From Ditylenchus dipsaci (Eukaryota > Nematoda > Chromadorea > Rhabditida > Anguinidae): 64,000 nucleotides of DNA. The stretch is from assembly GCA_004194705.1 (NCBI GenBank), contig SADC01001366.1, positions 372,001 through 436,000 on the forward strand, written 5' to 3'. Position 1 is the first letter of the stretch, and every line of letters begins with the position of its first letter. Below the pieces are notes generated by a model. That model did no database searches, was not told the DNA's origin, and saw only the letters and a list, made by a program, of their open reading frames with translations. Positions 33,201-43,228 of this stretch are shown piece by piece. A program made the translations under genes and the position numbers.

Positions 33201-35569
33201 AACACTTGTTTTCTATCGTTTTCAGGGCTAATATTGCGCAGTAAAGTGTAGTTTAGCCCCTAAAAGACTGTTACCGTTTAGGGTCCAAAGCTTTTTCACC
33301 TAATTTATTTTAAAAAGGGTGATTCTTCAGTCTAGTTCGAAAAATAGCAAGGGTTCCGATTTCGCCGACCCCATTTTTTGTTTCAAATACATTTACGTTG
33401 CCATAAAAACCCGCTACTTAACCGACAATTTTTTTAAGTCCATTGAGGTTGCCAGATAAATGGGAGTCGACTGTATGTAAGGACGCGAAGATACAATTTG
33501 ATTGGTTCACAAAACATTAAGGCAAACTGACTCTCTATATAAGGATACTCGATACAGCACGGCCTATCAAAACGTCCGAAAAGGTGCATTTTGACTTTTA
33601 TCCAAGATAAAATTGGCGAGAAAAATGAGTTACAGTCAAACCTCTATATAGCAACCCTCTACATTGCATCCACCTCTTTATTGCATCCGCTTTTTTTTGG
33701 TTTGGTTGGCCTGCAAAGAAATTACCTATAATCGACCTCTATATTGCGTCCACCTCTACATTGCATCCGGGCAGGGCCGGTCCCTTGTGGGATGCTATAT
33801 AGAGGTTTGACTGTACAAGCTTTTACTGGCTTCTTTTAGTCACAATTTATCTATATTCAAGAGATTTGCTGTAACTTTGTAGAGCACATCCAGGGCTACA
33901 CTGTGGTATGCGAATTTTGGCATTAGTGCCATATAACACCTCTCTTTCTAATGATTTTTACTTAGGTTTGGATTAGCTTCAGGTCATAGTCTATACTTAT
34001 ACGTAATTTTGGTACATTTCTTCAAAAAATGGCGAGTTAAAAGAGATTAATTCACACCCTCCGAAAATTATTGAAGGGGATGTATGGCAGTAGCTTCCGA
34101 ACGTGACGAGAAACAAAGGTGTAACAAAAAAATTAGTACCAAAACAAATGATGGGGCAAATTAGGCTATGCCTTTTTTAAGATGAAAATTTTAAAACCTC
34201 TGCTTGCTCGCCAATCCAAGGCTTCCACATTTCAAAAGTTTTGTAGTAGATAAAAGTCTGGATATCTGGAAAATTATCAGTGGGTGAGTTATCATGATTT
34301 CCGTAGACAGGCAAAATGGTGGTGCCAGGGAAGTGTTGTCTCAGCAAGTTCGTTGTCACTTCTAAAGCATTCGCCACATCTGCAATGCACAGTAGATTAA
34401 AGTGACAAATTAATAAACTATTTTTTCACAATTTTCATCATAATTATAGATGTGAGGAACAGAGTCACCAGTCCAAATGATAAAGTCCGGCTTTTCCACC
34501 ACCTCTTTTGCAGCCATTATGGCGCTTTCAACCAGTGACTATAATATTTAGGTCAAAAGAGTTACAAAAAAAGTTTTGAAACTTCTGGTCAATTTCAGAT
34601 TGATACTCCGACTCCCGTGCGTGCTTTTTGGAATTTCTAATGCAGAGTTTCATAGGCAGTATTTTGAAGCAAACGGATTTAAAAATTTCGCATTGAAATG
34701 ATAGTTTTAATGCTTTTTATTGAGGTAGATAAAAATAAAAGAAATCTTTAGAAAACTTTTATTTTTGAATTTTTTTTGGCAATTTTTTGATGGATTTGTG
34801 TTCAGCATTTAAAATCACTGTCAAGTTCAAAAATTCCACTCGAGGCAACAATCATTTGAACAAAATTTGAAAATTCAATTTCTGACAGTTCGAATGTCTT
34901 TCGTCTATTTGAAATTCGGTAGTAAGTTTAAATTTAAAAGGCACTTTTATAAGAAAAAACCACGCTGAACATGAATCTGTCAAGAAAAAATGCCAAAAAC
35001 TCCGTAACTAGAATTTTTCTAAAAATTTTTTTTATAGAATAGTGTCAATCACGTGCAAATTAAAACATTGTGAAAAACTTCTTATTTAGAATTTAAGCAA
35101 TGAAATTTTGAGGTTAAGATTTAGCTTCCTATTTTTAAAGTCCATATAGATGACTTTTCGAGCCAGATACCATAATGGGCAATTTTAAGAGTAGGCCATG
35201 ATCTGCACACCCGAAAATTATTTTTTTACTAGCTGACCTTGGGTGAATCACACTTATGGTCTCCAAACATTCCCAAATCTTTCTTAGGAGTTTTATTTTC
35301 CAAGGTATGGCACATATCATCTGGTGAGCCTAAACATATTGCTAAATAAAAATTAAATATTTAGGCTAACCTTTGACAGAGTAGTCTCGATCATAATGAA
35401 AATCAGTCAACTGTAATACTTTTCCTACATCTGGCGCACTTCTTACTTTTCGTTGGTTTGGTGTTAGATGACTGTCAGATTTGAGCACAGAAGCAGCTGA
35501 AGTGAAGTCACGTATAAGAAAGCAACTAAACAACGTAAGAAATAGAAAATTTCTAGGTAAAAGTGACAT
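30230..35569 (-). CDS. Acid sphingomyelinase-like phosphodiesterase (SMPDL3/ASM family)
   Basis: Eight exons (minus): 35371-35569, 35238-35329, 34430-34538, 34198-34379, 31490-31703, 31301-31440, 30665-30799, 30230-30609; about 483 residues. Signal peptide at residues 1-25, no saposin domain, then the calcineurin-like metallophosphatase fold. Visible metal and catalytic motifs in order: LQLTDFHYD (about 50), WTGDSVPH (about 120), VYGNHD (about 158), LNTNLYY, AHISPG (about 262) and FGHHHTDTF (about 300). The C-terminal lobe carries CPAVT/PWYSIAGSNNPAF, WSLEYSMKEAYSM and HICSLKYVDLDDYYKCL. Length and lack of saposin fit the SMPDL3A/B branch: a secreted zinc enzyme cleaving phosphodiester or nucleotide substrates. 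Exon 7 misses one C (GGG at 30748-30750) in the conserved VTPW motif. The exon 7 donor reads CAAGTAAGT, one G short. The T6 run at 30374-30379 is one base too long. These look like homopolymer errors. Introns 4 and 6 carry MITEs. Introns 4 and 5 end in AAG. Confidence 0.88.
31029..31276. mobile_element. CCGTATTT-family MITE in intron 6 of the phosphodiesterase
   Basis: Left TGCCGTATTTAATCTAATTC and right AATTAGAGTAAATACGGTGG are inverted. It occupies about half of the roughly 500-base intron. Confidence 0.75.
31925..32161. mobile_element. CCGTATTT-family MITE, nested copy 1
   Basis: TACCGTATTTACTCTAATTT at the left, TATTAGAGTAAATACGGTA at the right. The inner hairpin CACAAACACGATTTTGAA matches the 22929 copy. 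Confidence 0.9.
32165..32420. mobile_element. CCGTATTT-family MITE, nested copy 2
   Basis: TACCGTATTTACTCTAATAG at the left and CTATTAGAGTAAATACGGTA at the right, perfect 20-base inverted ends. Separated from copy 1 by three bases. Inner words TTGAGAGTCTGGATCTCGGG and GAGCTCTACCGATTCTGC recur in other family members (45.0, 50.6, 57.1 kb). Confidence 0.92.
32905..33130. repeat. Partial GATGCGCAC-family copy
   Basis: Contains GCCGTGGCAAAAAGAGACT, AAGTGAGTGCGCGCAT, CAGTATTCAAAACTATGTTC and TACAGCCCTTATTCC. No second arm. Confidence 0.65.
33633..33813. mobile_element. Pogo-like MITE in intron 4
   Basis: TA-flanked (33631-33632, 33814-33815) with near-perfect 22-base inverted ends: CAGTCAAACCTCTATATAGC and GCTATATAGAGGTTTGACTG. 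181 bp, non-coding. Confidence 0.9.
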
Positions 35570-35980
35570 GAAGTGAAATATTGCCGAAGTTTGCTAGCTA
35601 TAACTAATTTTAATTATCTACAAAAATATGTGTACAAAAAAGGTAATTCAAATTGGCACAGGAAGACGATCTTTGGACAAGCGCCAAACAATAGTTTTTT
35701 CTTTTCGCTGGTAAGAATGTTTAATTGGTTAGCGAAAAAAAGAAAGGGAAGTAGAATAAAATTTTGACAGCTGGAAAAAATAGATCGGAATAATTTGTTG
35801 GAAATAATAAAAGTGTCATCTACTTATTATACTCCGCAACTGCATTCACAATCAAGTTCACATATAAGGCGTGCGCCTCTAACTCCTTCCCTGTGTGTAT
35901 TTATTACTCCGCATACGACTTCCAGCGACTCCTTCCATCAAAAACACCTAGAGTAGGAGACGCAGACTGTTCACGTAGAA
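35570..35980. promoter_or_regulatory. Upstream region of the phosphodiesterase gene
   Basis: About 400 bases between the ATG at 35569 and the next repeat end at 35984. It should hold the promoter and 5' UTR, but I see no decisive motif. Confidence 0.3.
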
Positions 35981-35983
35981 ATA

Positions 35984-36110
35984 CAGGGTGGTCCAAGAAA
36001 TTCCGTCCATTTCAATTGGCCATAACTTTTATTTCGACACAAATTTTAACATTCTGTTTTTATATTCGGCTTTTCTACCCAAAATATTTGTTTTCTTGTC
36101 TAATTCATTA
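35984..36110. mobile_element. Mariner-like terminus CAGGGTGGTCCAAGAA
   Basis: After TA (35982-35983) the sequence reads CAGGGTGGTCCAAGAAATTC and continues about 90 bases that recur, inverted, at about 40990-41080 (TTTTGGACAGCCCTG end). The pair could be the two ends of one element expanded by nested insertions. Confidence 0.5.
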
Positions 36111-36260
36111 AAGCCCATTTCCTCCTCTACAAAAAAAGATAAAAAATTTATGTATGTGTCGATGTAATAAAAAAGTTGCAGACGTTTTTATATAATCCCT
36201 TCTAGTAATTCCAGTTAGTTTTTAAAAGTGGGGTATTTGGTGGAAAATTTGGCTTTCTGA

Positions 36261-36624
36261 AAAAATCCGCCGCGATAGAAAAGTACAGCATTAAATTCCG
36301 CATCAGAACCTACTGGTCTCACAGTTTTCTGCAATGGAACTGGTGCACAATATGCGCCACATTTTTTTTTCTTGAAAAATGCCTTTGTCCCCCCTGTTGT
36401 TTTGAAGGTCCTCCCTGTCCATTGGAGTTATGATAATATTGTGATCATGGTGATTATGGTTAACATGATCACCTTGAACATAGTCACCTTCAAAACAACA
36501 GGGGGACCAAGGCATTTTTCAAGAAAAAAAAATGTGGCGCATATTGTGCACCAGTACCAAAAATCCGCCGCGATAGAAAAGTACAGCATTAAATTCCGCA
36601 TCAGAATCTGCTGGTCTCACAGTT
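36261..36624. repeat. 66-bp direct repeat bracketing a 213-bp hairpin
   Basis: 36261-36326 and 36559-36624 are direct copies (64 of 66 identical) containing CCGCCGCGATAGAAAAGTAC. Between them 36341-36553 is an inverted repeat with arms of about 75-80 bases, ends TGGTGCACAATATGCGCCAC and complement, carrying the GGGGGACCAAGGCATTTTTC motif. Confidence 0.85.
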
Positions 36625-37416
36625 CGTGATTCCGTGTTAATACCTTTTCTACTTACAAAACAGTTTACAAATTTCAGAAAAAGCATCCTTTGTTGTTCTG
36701 ATAATGTTTCCCAGATATGCGAAATCTTTTGCAAATACACCGAGCGCTGTGTATTTGCACAATGTCTGTGAAAAACATTTTAGTTAGAAGTTTGTTTTGA
36801 ATACATTGGCTCATATTTTTTAAAAAAATGGGATATCGGTTTGATTAAACCGAAAATTTTGGTTTTCGGCTTGGTTCGGTTAACCGAACTTAAAATCTCG
36901 GTCAGCCCATAATCTTTGTTCAAATTAAGGTCTTATGTGGATTGGGTTTCATAAATTTGGTCTTAACTTATTCATAAAAAAATTCTGTACTTTATTTTAC
37001 GCAACAGTAATTACTACGTTTGTAAACACTTGTTAACAATTTCTTATATAAAAATTCAATTTTTTCTCATAAACATTTGAATTTAGTTCCTCAAAACAGA
37101 TAGTCATTTTAGAATATTTTAGGGTCATTTTTGGATATCTATCATAATTAGGCTTAGGCAAGACCAGGCCAGCAGATGACTAAAACACGCTTCCCGAGCA
37201 TAATAAAATGAGAAAAATATTTGAGTCCAACCTTACATACGCTGGTCTACCCTTGCCTTATTCTAAAATACAAGATAGGAGAACTAAGACGAATAGGGGT
37301 GAGAAAGCCAACTGTACCAATACTCTCACATATATTTTCTTACTAGAGTTTCCGGTGCTACGACATTTGCGGCGCGACACTTGCGGCCGACACAAAGTTA
37401 CCCATTTGGACAATTT
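36625..37416. other. Intergenic DNA with partial repeats
   Basis: Near 37140-37280 are words TAGGCAAGACCAGGCCAGC and TTACATACGCTGGTCTACCC, inverted relatives of the 3.3-kb foldback interior and of 56470-56600. No gene. Confidence 0.5.
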
Positions 37417-37420
37417 TTAA

Positions 37421-37609
37421 AGGACCATGGTTTTTGCGCGCAGTCGCATGACAAAAATTTGAATTGGCGGGGGACAATTTTCTTTCGTCTCTCACTGTAC
37501 TCTTTTGAGTACTGTCGAACGACTCCAAAGAGTACAGTGAGAGACGAAAGAAAATTGTCCCCGCCAATTCAAATTTCGCACACGCCACTGCGCGCAAAAC
37601 CATGGTCCT
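37421..37609. mobile_element. TTAA-flanked foldback MITE
   Basis: Nearly full-length palindrome from AGGACCATGGTTTTTGCGCG to CGCGCAAAACCATGGTCCT, flanked by TTAA at 37417-37420 and 37610-37613. Same family as 47531-47719. Confidence 0.88.
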
Positions 37610-37689
37610 TTAAAGAAACTAATTGCTGTATTGAGTGAGAAAGCGACCACAAAAGGGACAGTTTTTGTGTAAAAGAAAAGAACTTGAAG

Positions 37690-37873
37690 ATAATTTTTAA
37701 TACTGGGGCCTACCTTATAATGAAACTCTGGTATGCATACATATTTTTGCATCCAGAGTCACTTTCGAGTGATTTGTGTCTAAGGTATGTGGGTGTGCGT
37801 ATATCAACCGCAAGCCCCGAAGGTGGGCGCAGCTTGCTTGAGAGTTAGAGATGCGCTCACTCACTTACCTTAG
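37690..37873. repeat. GATGCGCAC-family arm adjoining the GC-rich ORF block
   Basis: Contains GCATCCAGAGTCACTTTCGA, GTGTCTAAGGTATGTGG and GAGATGCGCTCACTCACTTA. The family's other side resumes at 38521. Confidence 0.7.
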
Positions 37874-38548
37874 TAAAGTAGGGTAAAATAGGTTGTTGTC
37901 CAGAGGAGTGTCTTCTTCTTCTTCGTCGCTGGATTCTTTCCCATAGCAGGATTGGAGCCAGGATTGAACCCTCTGGCTTGGCTTGACTGGACCACCACCA
38001 CAACCATCATTCACCGACGCAGGGAAAAGACGTGTCTTGAGGCGGAGGACGAGACCATGCGGGAGACTTGGTGGCTGGAGGAGGAAGCACGCTTGACCAC
38101 TTGAGGCTCTGGAACTCTGGAAGGATCACTGGAACTTGGCACTGGAAATTGAACTGGAATTCTTCGGCTGAGAGTGGCACTTGACGCTGGCAGTTGGACT
38201 GGACGACTCGAGTTGACTCTGGCATTTGGCTTCGGAGACTCTGGAATTCGGACTGAAAGGCTTGAGTTGAAACTGGCGCTGGAACAATGGAGACGCTGGA
38301 GAGATCGCTGAAGCAACTGAGCAAAAGGATCATCGAGATCAGACATCATCGTGGAAAGAGAAAACTCACGGGAGCCACCCGTGGACTCAGCGGCTCGATC
38401 AACCTCACGGGAGCCACCCGTGGCATCAACGGCTCTCTGGATCTCACGGGAGCAACCCGTGGAATAGGCGTTCTCACGGGAGCTACCCTGGAAACGCTGG
38501 AAAGGACGCTGGGCAATCCTTACACTTAGACATGATTCCGAGAAGTGC
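37874..38548 (-). CDS. GC-rich ORF block of unknown function (possible exon)
   Basis: On the minus strand one frame is open from about 38545 to TGA at 38011. It begins in flanking repeat (FSESCLSV) and reads RIAQRPFQRFQGSSRENAYS, then Ser-Arg-Glu repeats (TGCSREIQRA, TGGSREVDRA, TGGSREFSL), then MMSDLDDPFAQLLQRSLQRL and a Ser/Pro/Arg-rich tail. Another frame continues downstream with sensible composition (NDGCGGGPVKPSQRVQSWLQ, SCYGKESSDEEEEDTPLDNN) to ACTAAG, where a consensus donor GTAAGTGAG follows. Codon use is much more GC-rich than the surroundings, and the direct DNA repeat CTCACGGGAGCCACCCGTGG occurs about four times at 38367-38490. I recognise no family. It could be a first exon, a captured gene fragment, or a retroelement piece. 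Confidence 0.4.
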
Positions 38549-38602
38549 TCTTGATCAAAAATGCATCGAGAGTTTTTTTGTACAGCTCCAGTAAGAAAAA
38601 TG

Positions 38603-38750
38603 TAGGGTTGGGTAATTCTCCGGAAAAATTATTTCTCCGGGTAATTACCCGGGTGATTGCGGGTAATTACCCAAGTAATTACGGAGAAATAAGGCCGGAA
38701 AAATATTTTTCCGGGTAATTACCCGGGTAATTACCAATCAACCAACCCTA
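38603..38750. mobile_element. hAT-type MITE built from GGGTAATTACCC words
   Basis: Ends TAGGGTTGGGTAATT and its near-complement ending CCAACCCTA, flanked by identical octamers GAAAAATG at 38595-38602 and 38751-38758. The 148-bp body is almost entirely GGGTAATTACCCGGGTAATT reiterations plus GGAGAAAT/ATTTCTCC. The terminus TAGGGTTG is shared with the 25682-26937 element. Confidence 0.9.
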
Positions 38751-38758
38751 GAAAAATG

Positions 38759-39180
38759 TGATTAAATGACCGAAAGAATGTCGGCTGCAAGTGTCGCGCC
38801 GCAAATGTCCAAGCCGCGAATGTCATAGAGCCGAGTTTCCATATGCAGTAGACCATAGAAATTTCAAAAATGTTCAAAATTGCTGTAAACCAACTTTTCA
38901 TTGCAAATCAAAGCGGCAACGCATTTAAAACCGACAAACCTGACAATTTTTCATTCAACCGCGTCCGAAATTCAATATTCTAAGCGTAAACTCGCGCTCT
39001 GTTCTTTTGGAAAAAAATTCCTATTCGTCGCCATGTTGCTGGAGTCATTGAGTAATTTGTTCTAAAAGCACTTACAGATAGACGACAGATAGAGGTTTTC
39101 TTTGAGCTAGACACAAAAAAAACAAATACTGTCAGCTAGAAAAAGCGAATAGGTAACACTATAGAATTCCATTTTTCACC
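38759..39180. other. Intergenic DNA
   Basis: No gene or clear repeat. Confidence 0.4.
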
Positions 39181-39530
39181 TGGGCCGTGGCAAAAAGAGA
39201 CTCTATATGCATTTTATGGTCAAGAGTACTTCTCGGAATCATGTCTAAGGTAAGTGAGTGCGCGCATCTCTAACCAACCAAGCCCCTGCGCCCCGAAGAG
39301 GGCGTAGGGGGCTTGGGCGCTTGGAGTTGAGATGCGCACACCCACATACCTTAGACACAAATCACTCGAAAGTGACTCTGGATGCATGAAAAAGCATGCA
39401 AACCAGAGTTTATTTATGCGGTAGGCTCCAGTATTCAAAACTATGTTCAACATCTTCTTGTTAGTGGGCCCTCTATGATTAGTGGCCCCTTTTATTTCTT
39501 TCCCTCTCAATAAGCCCTAATTGGCTTGAT
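39181..39530. mobile_element. GATGCGCAC-family copy with both arms
   Basis: Contains both arms around an imperfect GC-rich centre: GAATCATGTCTAAGGTAAGT, GAGTGCGCGCATCTCTAACC, CCAAGCCCCTGCGCCCC, then GAGATGCGCACACCCACAT, CTTAGACACAAATCACTCGA. It is interrupted on the right by the element at 39531. Confidence 0.75.
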
Positions 39531-40743
39531 CTCGGGATGGGAATCCCACGGGATTCCCGGTTTGGGTATCCCGAAAATTTTGAAAATCCCGAATCCCGCC
39601 GGAAAAATTTCCCAAATCCCGAAGCCCGCCGGGCTTTTTCCGAAAATCTCGGAAAAATCCCGAATTCAAATTTATTTTGTTTCAGTAAGAAAATAGACTA
39701 ATTTTAAAGTGAACCATATCATTTTTGCTTTTTATTGCCGTTTTTGTCGTCATTCGTGCTCAAAAAATAGTTTTTACCTGTTTATTTCTCAGATAAAACA
39801 TATTATCTGAAAGCTTAATTGTTGACAGTGACATAATATTTTGGGCTTAAACCCTCATCTGTTGCCTAAACCAGCTATCCGCGAGTAACCAGCGGGTTTT
39901 TTGCACGATTTTTATCCTATAAGCACTGGAACGTTCCGTCCAACAAACTCTACGTTAATAACTTAAATATTTTTCGTATAAAGTACGAGAAATTCTACAG
40001 CTATCCACGAGGATGAGTAAATTGGGTCTATTTTAAATTGGGCTCATTAAAATTGGGCCACAAATTTGAGTCAAAAGTTCGGGCTAATTTGAGACAGGTC
40101 GAATTTGAAATGGCTTAATTTAAAAAGGCGCGATTTTCTTCTCCCCCTATTAATTATATTCTGAATTATAAGAAAAATTCTAAATTTATGAATAATTGTC
40201 GAATTTTTAGTATAATTTGTAATAAAAAAATTAACTGTAATATAAGACAAAAAACCTGATGCTCCTGTTGTTTTTGAGCTTATGACGGAGTGTAATTTTA
40301 GGTTTAGGACCGACTTATAATTTTTTGTATTCTAGAAAACACGTTTGAGTCTGTTTTAACATTTGCTGGCCTGCCATGCGCAAAAGCACAATATAATTAG
40401 TAAAAAATCCTTTTAATTTCTATAATTTCTTAAAGTTCATGTACCCAGTCGTATTTGTACCTAGTTGTGGCACCCAGTAATAATGTGTACCTATTTGGGG
40501 TCAAAAGTTCGGGCTAATACATTTTTCATTTTAACTCTAGAGTTAGAATGGAAAAATGTAAAATTGACTGTAGGTTGATACTTGTAAAATTTCTCGTATG
40601 ATATACGAGAAATTCTAAAATTGTCAACTCTACAGTAATCGACAAGAAATCCCGAACCCCGACGGGATTCCCGTTTTTCGTTTGACGGGAATCCCGAATC
40701 CCGGAAGTTTTTCAAATCCCGATCCCGAATCCCGCCGGAACCC
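39531..40743. mobile_element. Element with GGGATTCCCG-word ends
   Basis: The left end GGCTTGATCTCGGGATGGGA and right end ...AGATCAAGCC are inverted. Both ends (39535-39665; 40650-40740) reiterate AATCCCGAATCCCGCCGGAA-like words. Flanks AGCCCTAATT and AGCCCTGATT are near-identical and sit inside a GATGCGCAC-family host copy that resumes at about 40752. The interior (39670-40640) has no recognised transposase. Confidence 0.7.
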
Positions 40744-40751
40744 TAAAGATC

Positions 40752-41160
40752 AAGCCTAGCCCTGATTGTCTTTAAAAATGTTTTGGCGGGAATTCAAGAA
40801 ATTTTTTTTTGAATTTTCCTAAATTTTTACTTTGGGGGACCAAGGCAAATCGAAAATAAAAATTCTCGATTTTTTGGAAACCAAAGTGTTTCCGTGCCGT
40901 TTCAGAGCACGAGAAACAATTTGAGACAGGTCCTTTCTCTTGAGGAAAAGTTAATTTTTAGCTAGCAGGGGGGGATGAATTCTATAGTATAGCCAGCGAA
41001 TATAAAAACAGAGTGTCAAATTTGTCTTGAAAAAAAAGTTATTGCCATTTGAAATAGATATAATTTTTTGGACAGCCCTGTGCGTCTGCATGCGCATCTC
41101 AAATCCATGCCTCCAAGCATGAAGCTTAAAGAGTTAGAGATGAGCGCACAGACTTGCTTG
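40752..41160. repeat. Repeat fragments
   Basis: Holds the continuation of the interrupted GATGCGCAC-family copy (TTTAAAAATGTTTTGGCGGG), a GGGGGACCAAGGCAAA word, the inverted mariner-like terminus at 40990-41080, and further GAGATGAGCGCACAGACTTG arm words. Confidence 0.5.
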
Positions 41161-41622
41161 CGATATGCAAGTTAATATAAACAGAATTCCTGATCAAAAA
41201 ATGCAAATAGAGTCTTATTTCGGCAGGATTATGCTTGAAAAACATGGTAAACACGTTCAATATCAAAATAATGATTTTTAGATAAAACTTTTTTAAATCA
41301 AAACTATCCGTAATGTTTCTGTATTCAGCTCCCGTAGTAATAATTAACGGATAAATAATAAAGGCGAATAAAAAAATACACGGATGAAAATATCCGCCGA
41401 TTTTTACCCGTAGTAATAAGCACTGATAAATATATCCGCGGATACGGATAAAATCTGCCGGTTTATTTATAGTTGACTAAGCCCATAGTTGACTAAGTCG
41501 CGAATTGAGAGGCTAAAAAAGCTTTGCACGCAAAACTTGCAATGCAATTATACTACAACTGTGCGACATTGTGAACGATTAAGTGACAAAAAACGCGTAA
41601 AAAACTAACACAGAAAGCCTCT
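41161..41622. other. Intergenic DNA
   Basis: No gene. The words ATATCCGCGGATACGGAT and CGGATAAATA recur at 41340-41460, a short local palindromic cluster. Confidence 0.4.
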
Positions 41623-42380
41623 TACCGTATTCTCTCTAATAGAACCACATGTGGTTTTATTTTTCAACCCCCTTGGGGGTGTGGTTCAATAAGAGAGTGT
41701 GGTTCTATTTTTCAACCTTCTGAAGATATTCAAGCATTGCAGCATACGCGCATAAATCCTTTTTTACAACAAAATTCGGAATTGTTCTGGTTTAGGGGGA
41801 CGCTCATTTATACTATACTTTTTATTGATTTTTGTTGATTATGACAGTCATGGTTATATCGATAATCTATATAAATAGTTTAATAAGTAATTTCGTTGAT
41901 CAAGGCGATTATTGTCAGCCTGGTCACCATAATCGACTTTGATCAACCTAAAAAATAAATATTTAGTAAAAATGGGCGCCCCCTCCCCCAAACCAGAACA
42001 GGTCCCCAAACTCATCAAAACTCTAGAAATATCTTTATTATTAAACACATTTTCTTGCGCTTCTTCGAGATCGATCTCTTGTATCAGCTCAGCCAACTTC
42101 TTCTCATCACGCGCGTGCTTCACCTTGTCTCGATCCCTCGGGACCGGTCTAACTTTTTTAAAGCAGTGGATGGCGTTGTCCTCACATCCATCGGTGGCAT
42201 TGAGAACTCCGTACGATTCGAATGACTCAATTATGAGCTCCTTCGAGAGATTCTCGTAGGCTTCCACAATCCATTGGAATTTGACGGCCGTTGGCGCAGC
42301 TTGAGAGTGTTGAGGGGTGTGGTTCTATTAGAGAGTGTGGTTCAAATAGAGAGTGTGGTTCTATTAGAGAGAATACGGTA
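41623..42380. mobile_element. CCGTATTT-family element carrying a pogo-type transposase remnant
   Basis: The left end TACCGTATTCTCTCTAATAG (41623) and right end CTATTAGAGAGAATACGGTA (to 42380) are perfect inverted repeats. Subterminal GTGTGGTTCTATTAGAGAGT words are repeated. Between them lies a minus-strand transposase fragment, making this the only copy in the window with coding content. Confidence 0.9.
41854..42300 (-). pseudogene. Pogo/Tigger-type (CENP-B-like DDE) transposase C-terminus
   Basis: The minus strand reads AAPTAVKFQWIVEAYENLSK, then ELIIESFESYGVLNATDGCE and DNAIHCFKK. The W-x-x-x-A-x-x-x-[IL]-x-x-[ED]-L-I-x-x-S-F-x-x-x-G-[IV]-x-N-A-x-D-G-x-E-D pattern is the tail of pogo-type DDE transposases found widely in invertebrates. 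After that comes an acidic, charged stretch (LAELIQEIDLEEAQENVFNN). The catalytic DDE core and DNA-binding domains are deleted. Confidence 0.65.
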
Positions 42381-43228
42381 ATTCATCTTGTTGTAAACCA
42401 GTAATCAGCGTTATTGCTTCGCTTGCTTTGGTTACAAAAATTTGCCAACTCTTGATTTAAGGACAGTGAGACTTTGTTTATGACAAAAACACTTGATGCA
42501 AGGACAGCCTTTTAGCCGGTCTCTTGAGTGTCCTTAAATCGAGAGTCGACTGTATATGTTTATTTTCTCTTTAGCTAAAAGACAAGCTATTATTTAAAAA
42601 AGAGCTATTATTCACTTATGAGAAATGGCACTGCATTGACGTTGAATCGATGGTTTTATTAGTCTAAATTTAAACTAAAAGTAACCAAAGCGTCCAGTTT
42701 TTGGGTGACTTTTATCTGTGGTTCATGCTTAATTAAGGTTTGACTGTAGTTTTTTTCTCGTAAATCTGTTTAATATTTTCATAATTTAAAATGGTTTTTT
42801 TTGTTATTTTTTTCTACCACACATTTAATCCCGTCTAAAAATAATAAATTGAGTTTATTTAAGTATAACCTCCCCTCTTCACACCGATTTGTTATCAAGG
42901 TCATTTCAAATGATTCCTGAGTAATTTTTTAGTGTTAAAACGACAAATAATTATTTCTGACACTTGGAGTAGAAAAAAATTAAATTCATCAGAAACACAA
43001 CTAAAAATGTTTCTAAGAAACGAGATTTGTATTTTCTTTTCAGCATCCTTTTTAGATGTATTCTTTCTAAAAATTCATTCATGCATTTGGATATTAATCG
43101 ATTTTGAAAAAAAATTATCCAGGGATTTCTCTTGCCTCGGCCCAGGCTAAGGATAATATCTGCGAATATGACTTTATTAGCCGATATTTATTCAAATGCG
43201 CAGATAAATTTCCACAGATTTTTTGATT
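42381..43228. other. Intergenic DNA with one pogo-like MITE end
   Basis: Near 42440-42555 the words ATTTAAGGACAGTGAGACTT and TTAAATCGAGAGTCGACTGT look like the ends of a small pogo-like MITE. Otherwise nothing. Confidence 0.5.

Larger units (their letters stand above)
31746..33473. mobile_element. Pogo-like element in intron 4, with nested insertions
   Basis: TA then CAGTCAGCTCTCGTTTATCC at the left; ATAAATGGGAGTCGACTG then TA at the right. Inside, TTGTGCCAAGCATAGAAGC (31902) and its inverted counterpart GCTTCTATGCTTGGCACA (32421) flank two CCGTATTT-family MITEs. A partial GATGCGCAC-family copy lies at 32905-33130. No transposase recognised. Confidence 0.6.

Noticed and set aside
38287..38529. 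Plus-strand LTGATRG repeat ORF
   Set aside because: Shadow of the minus-strand STGGSRE repeat frame, which is longer and extends into further coding-like sequence.
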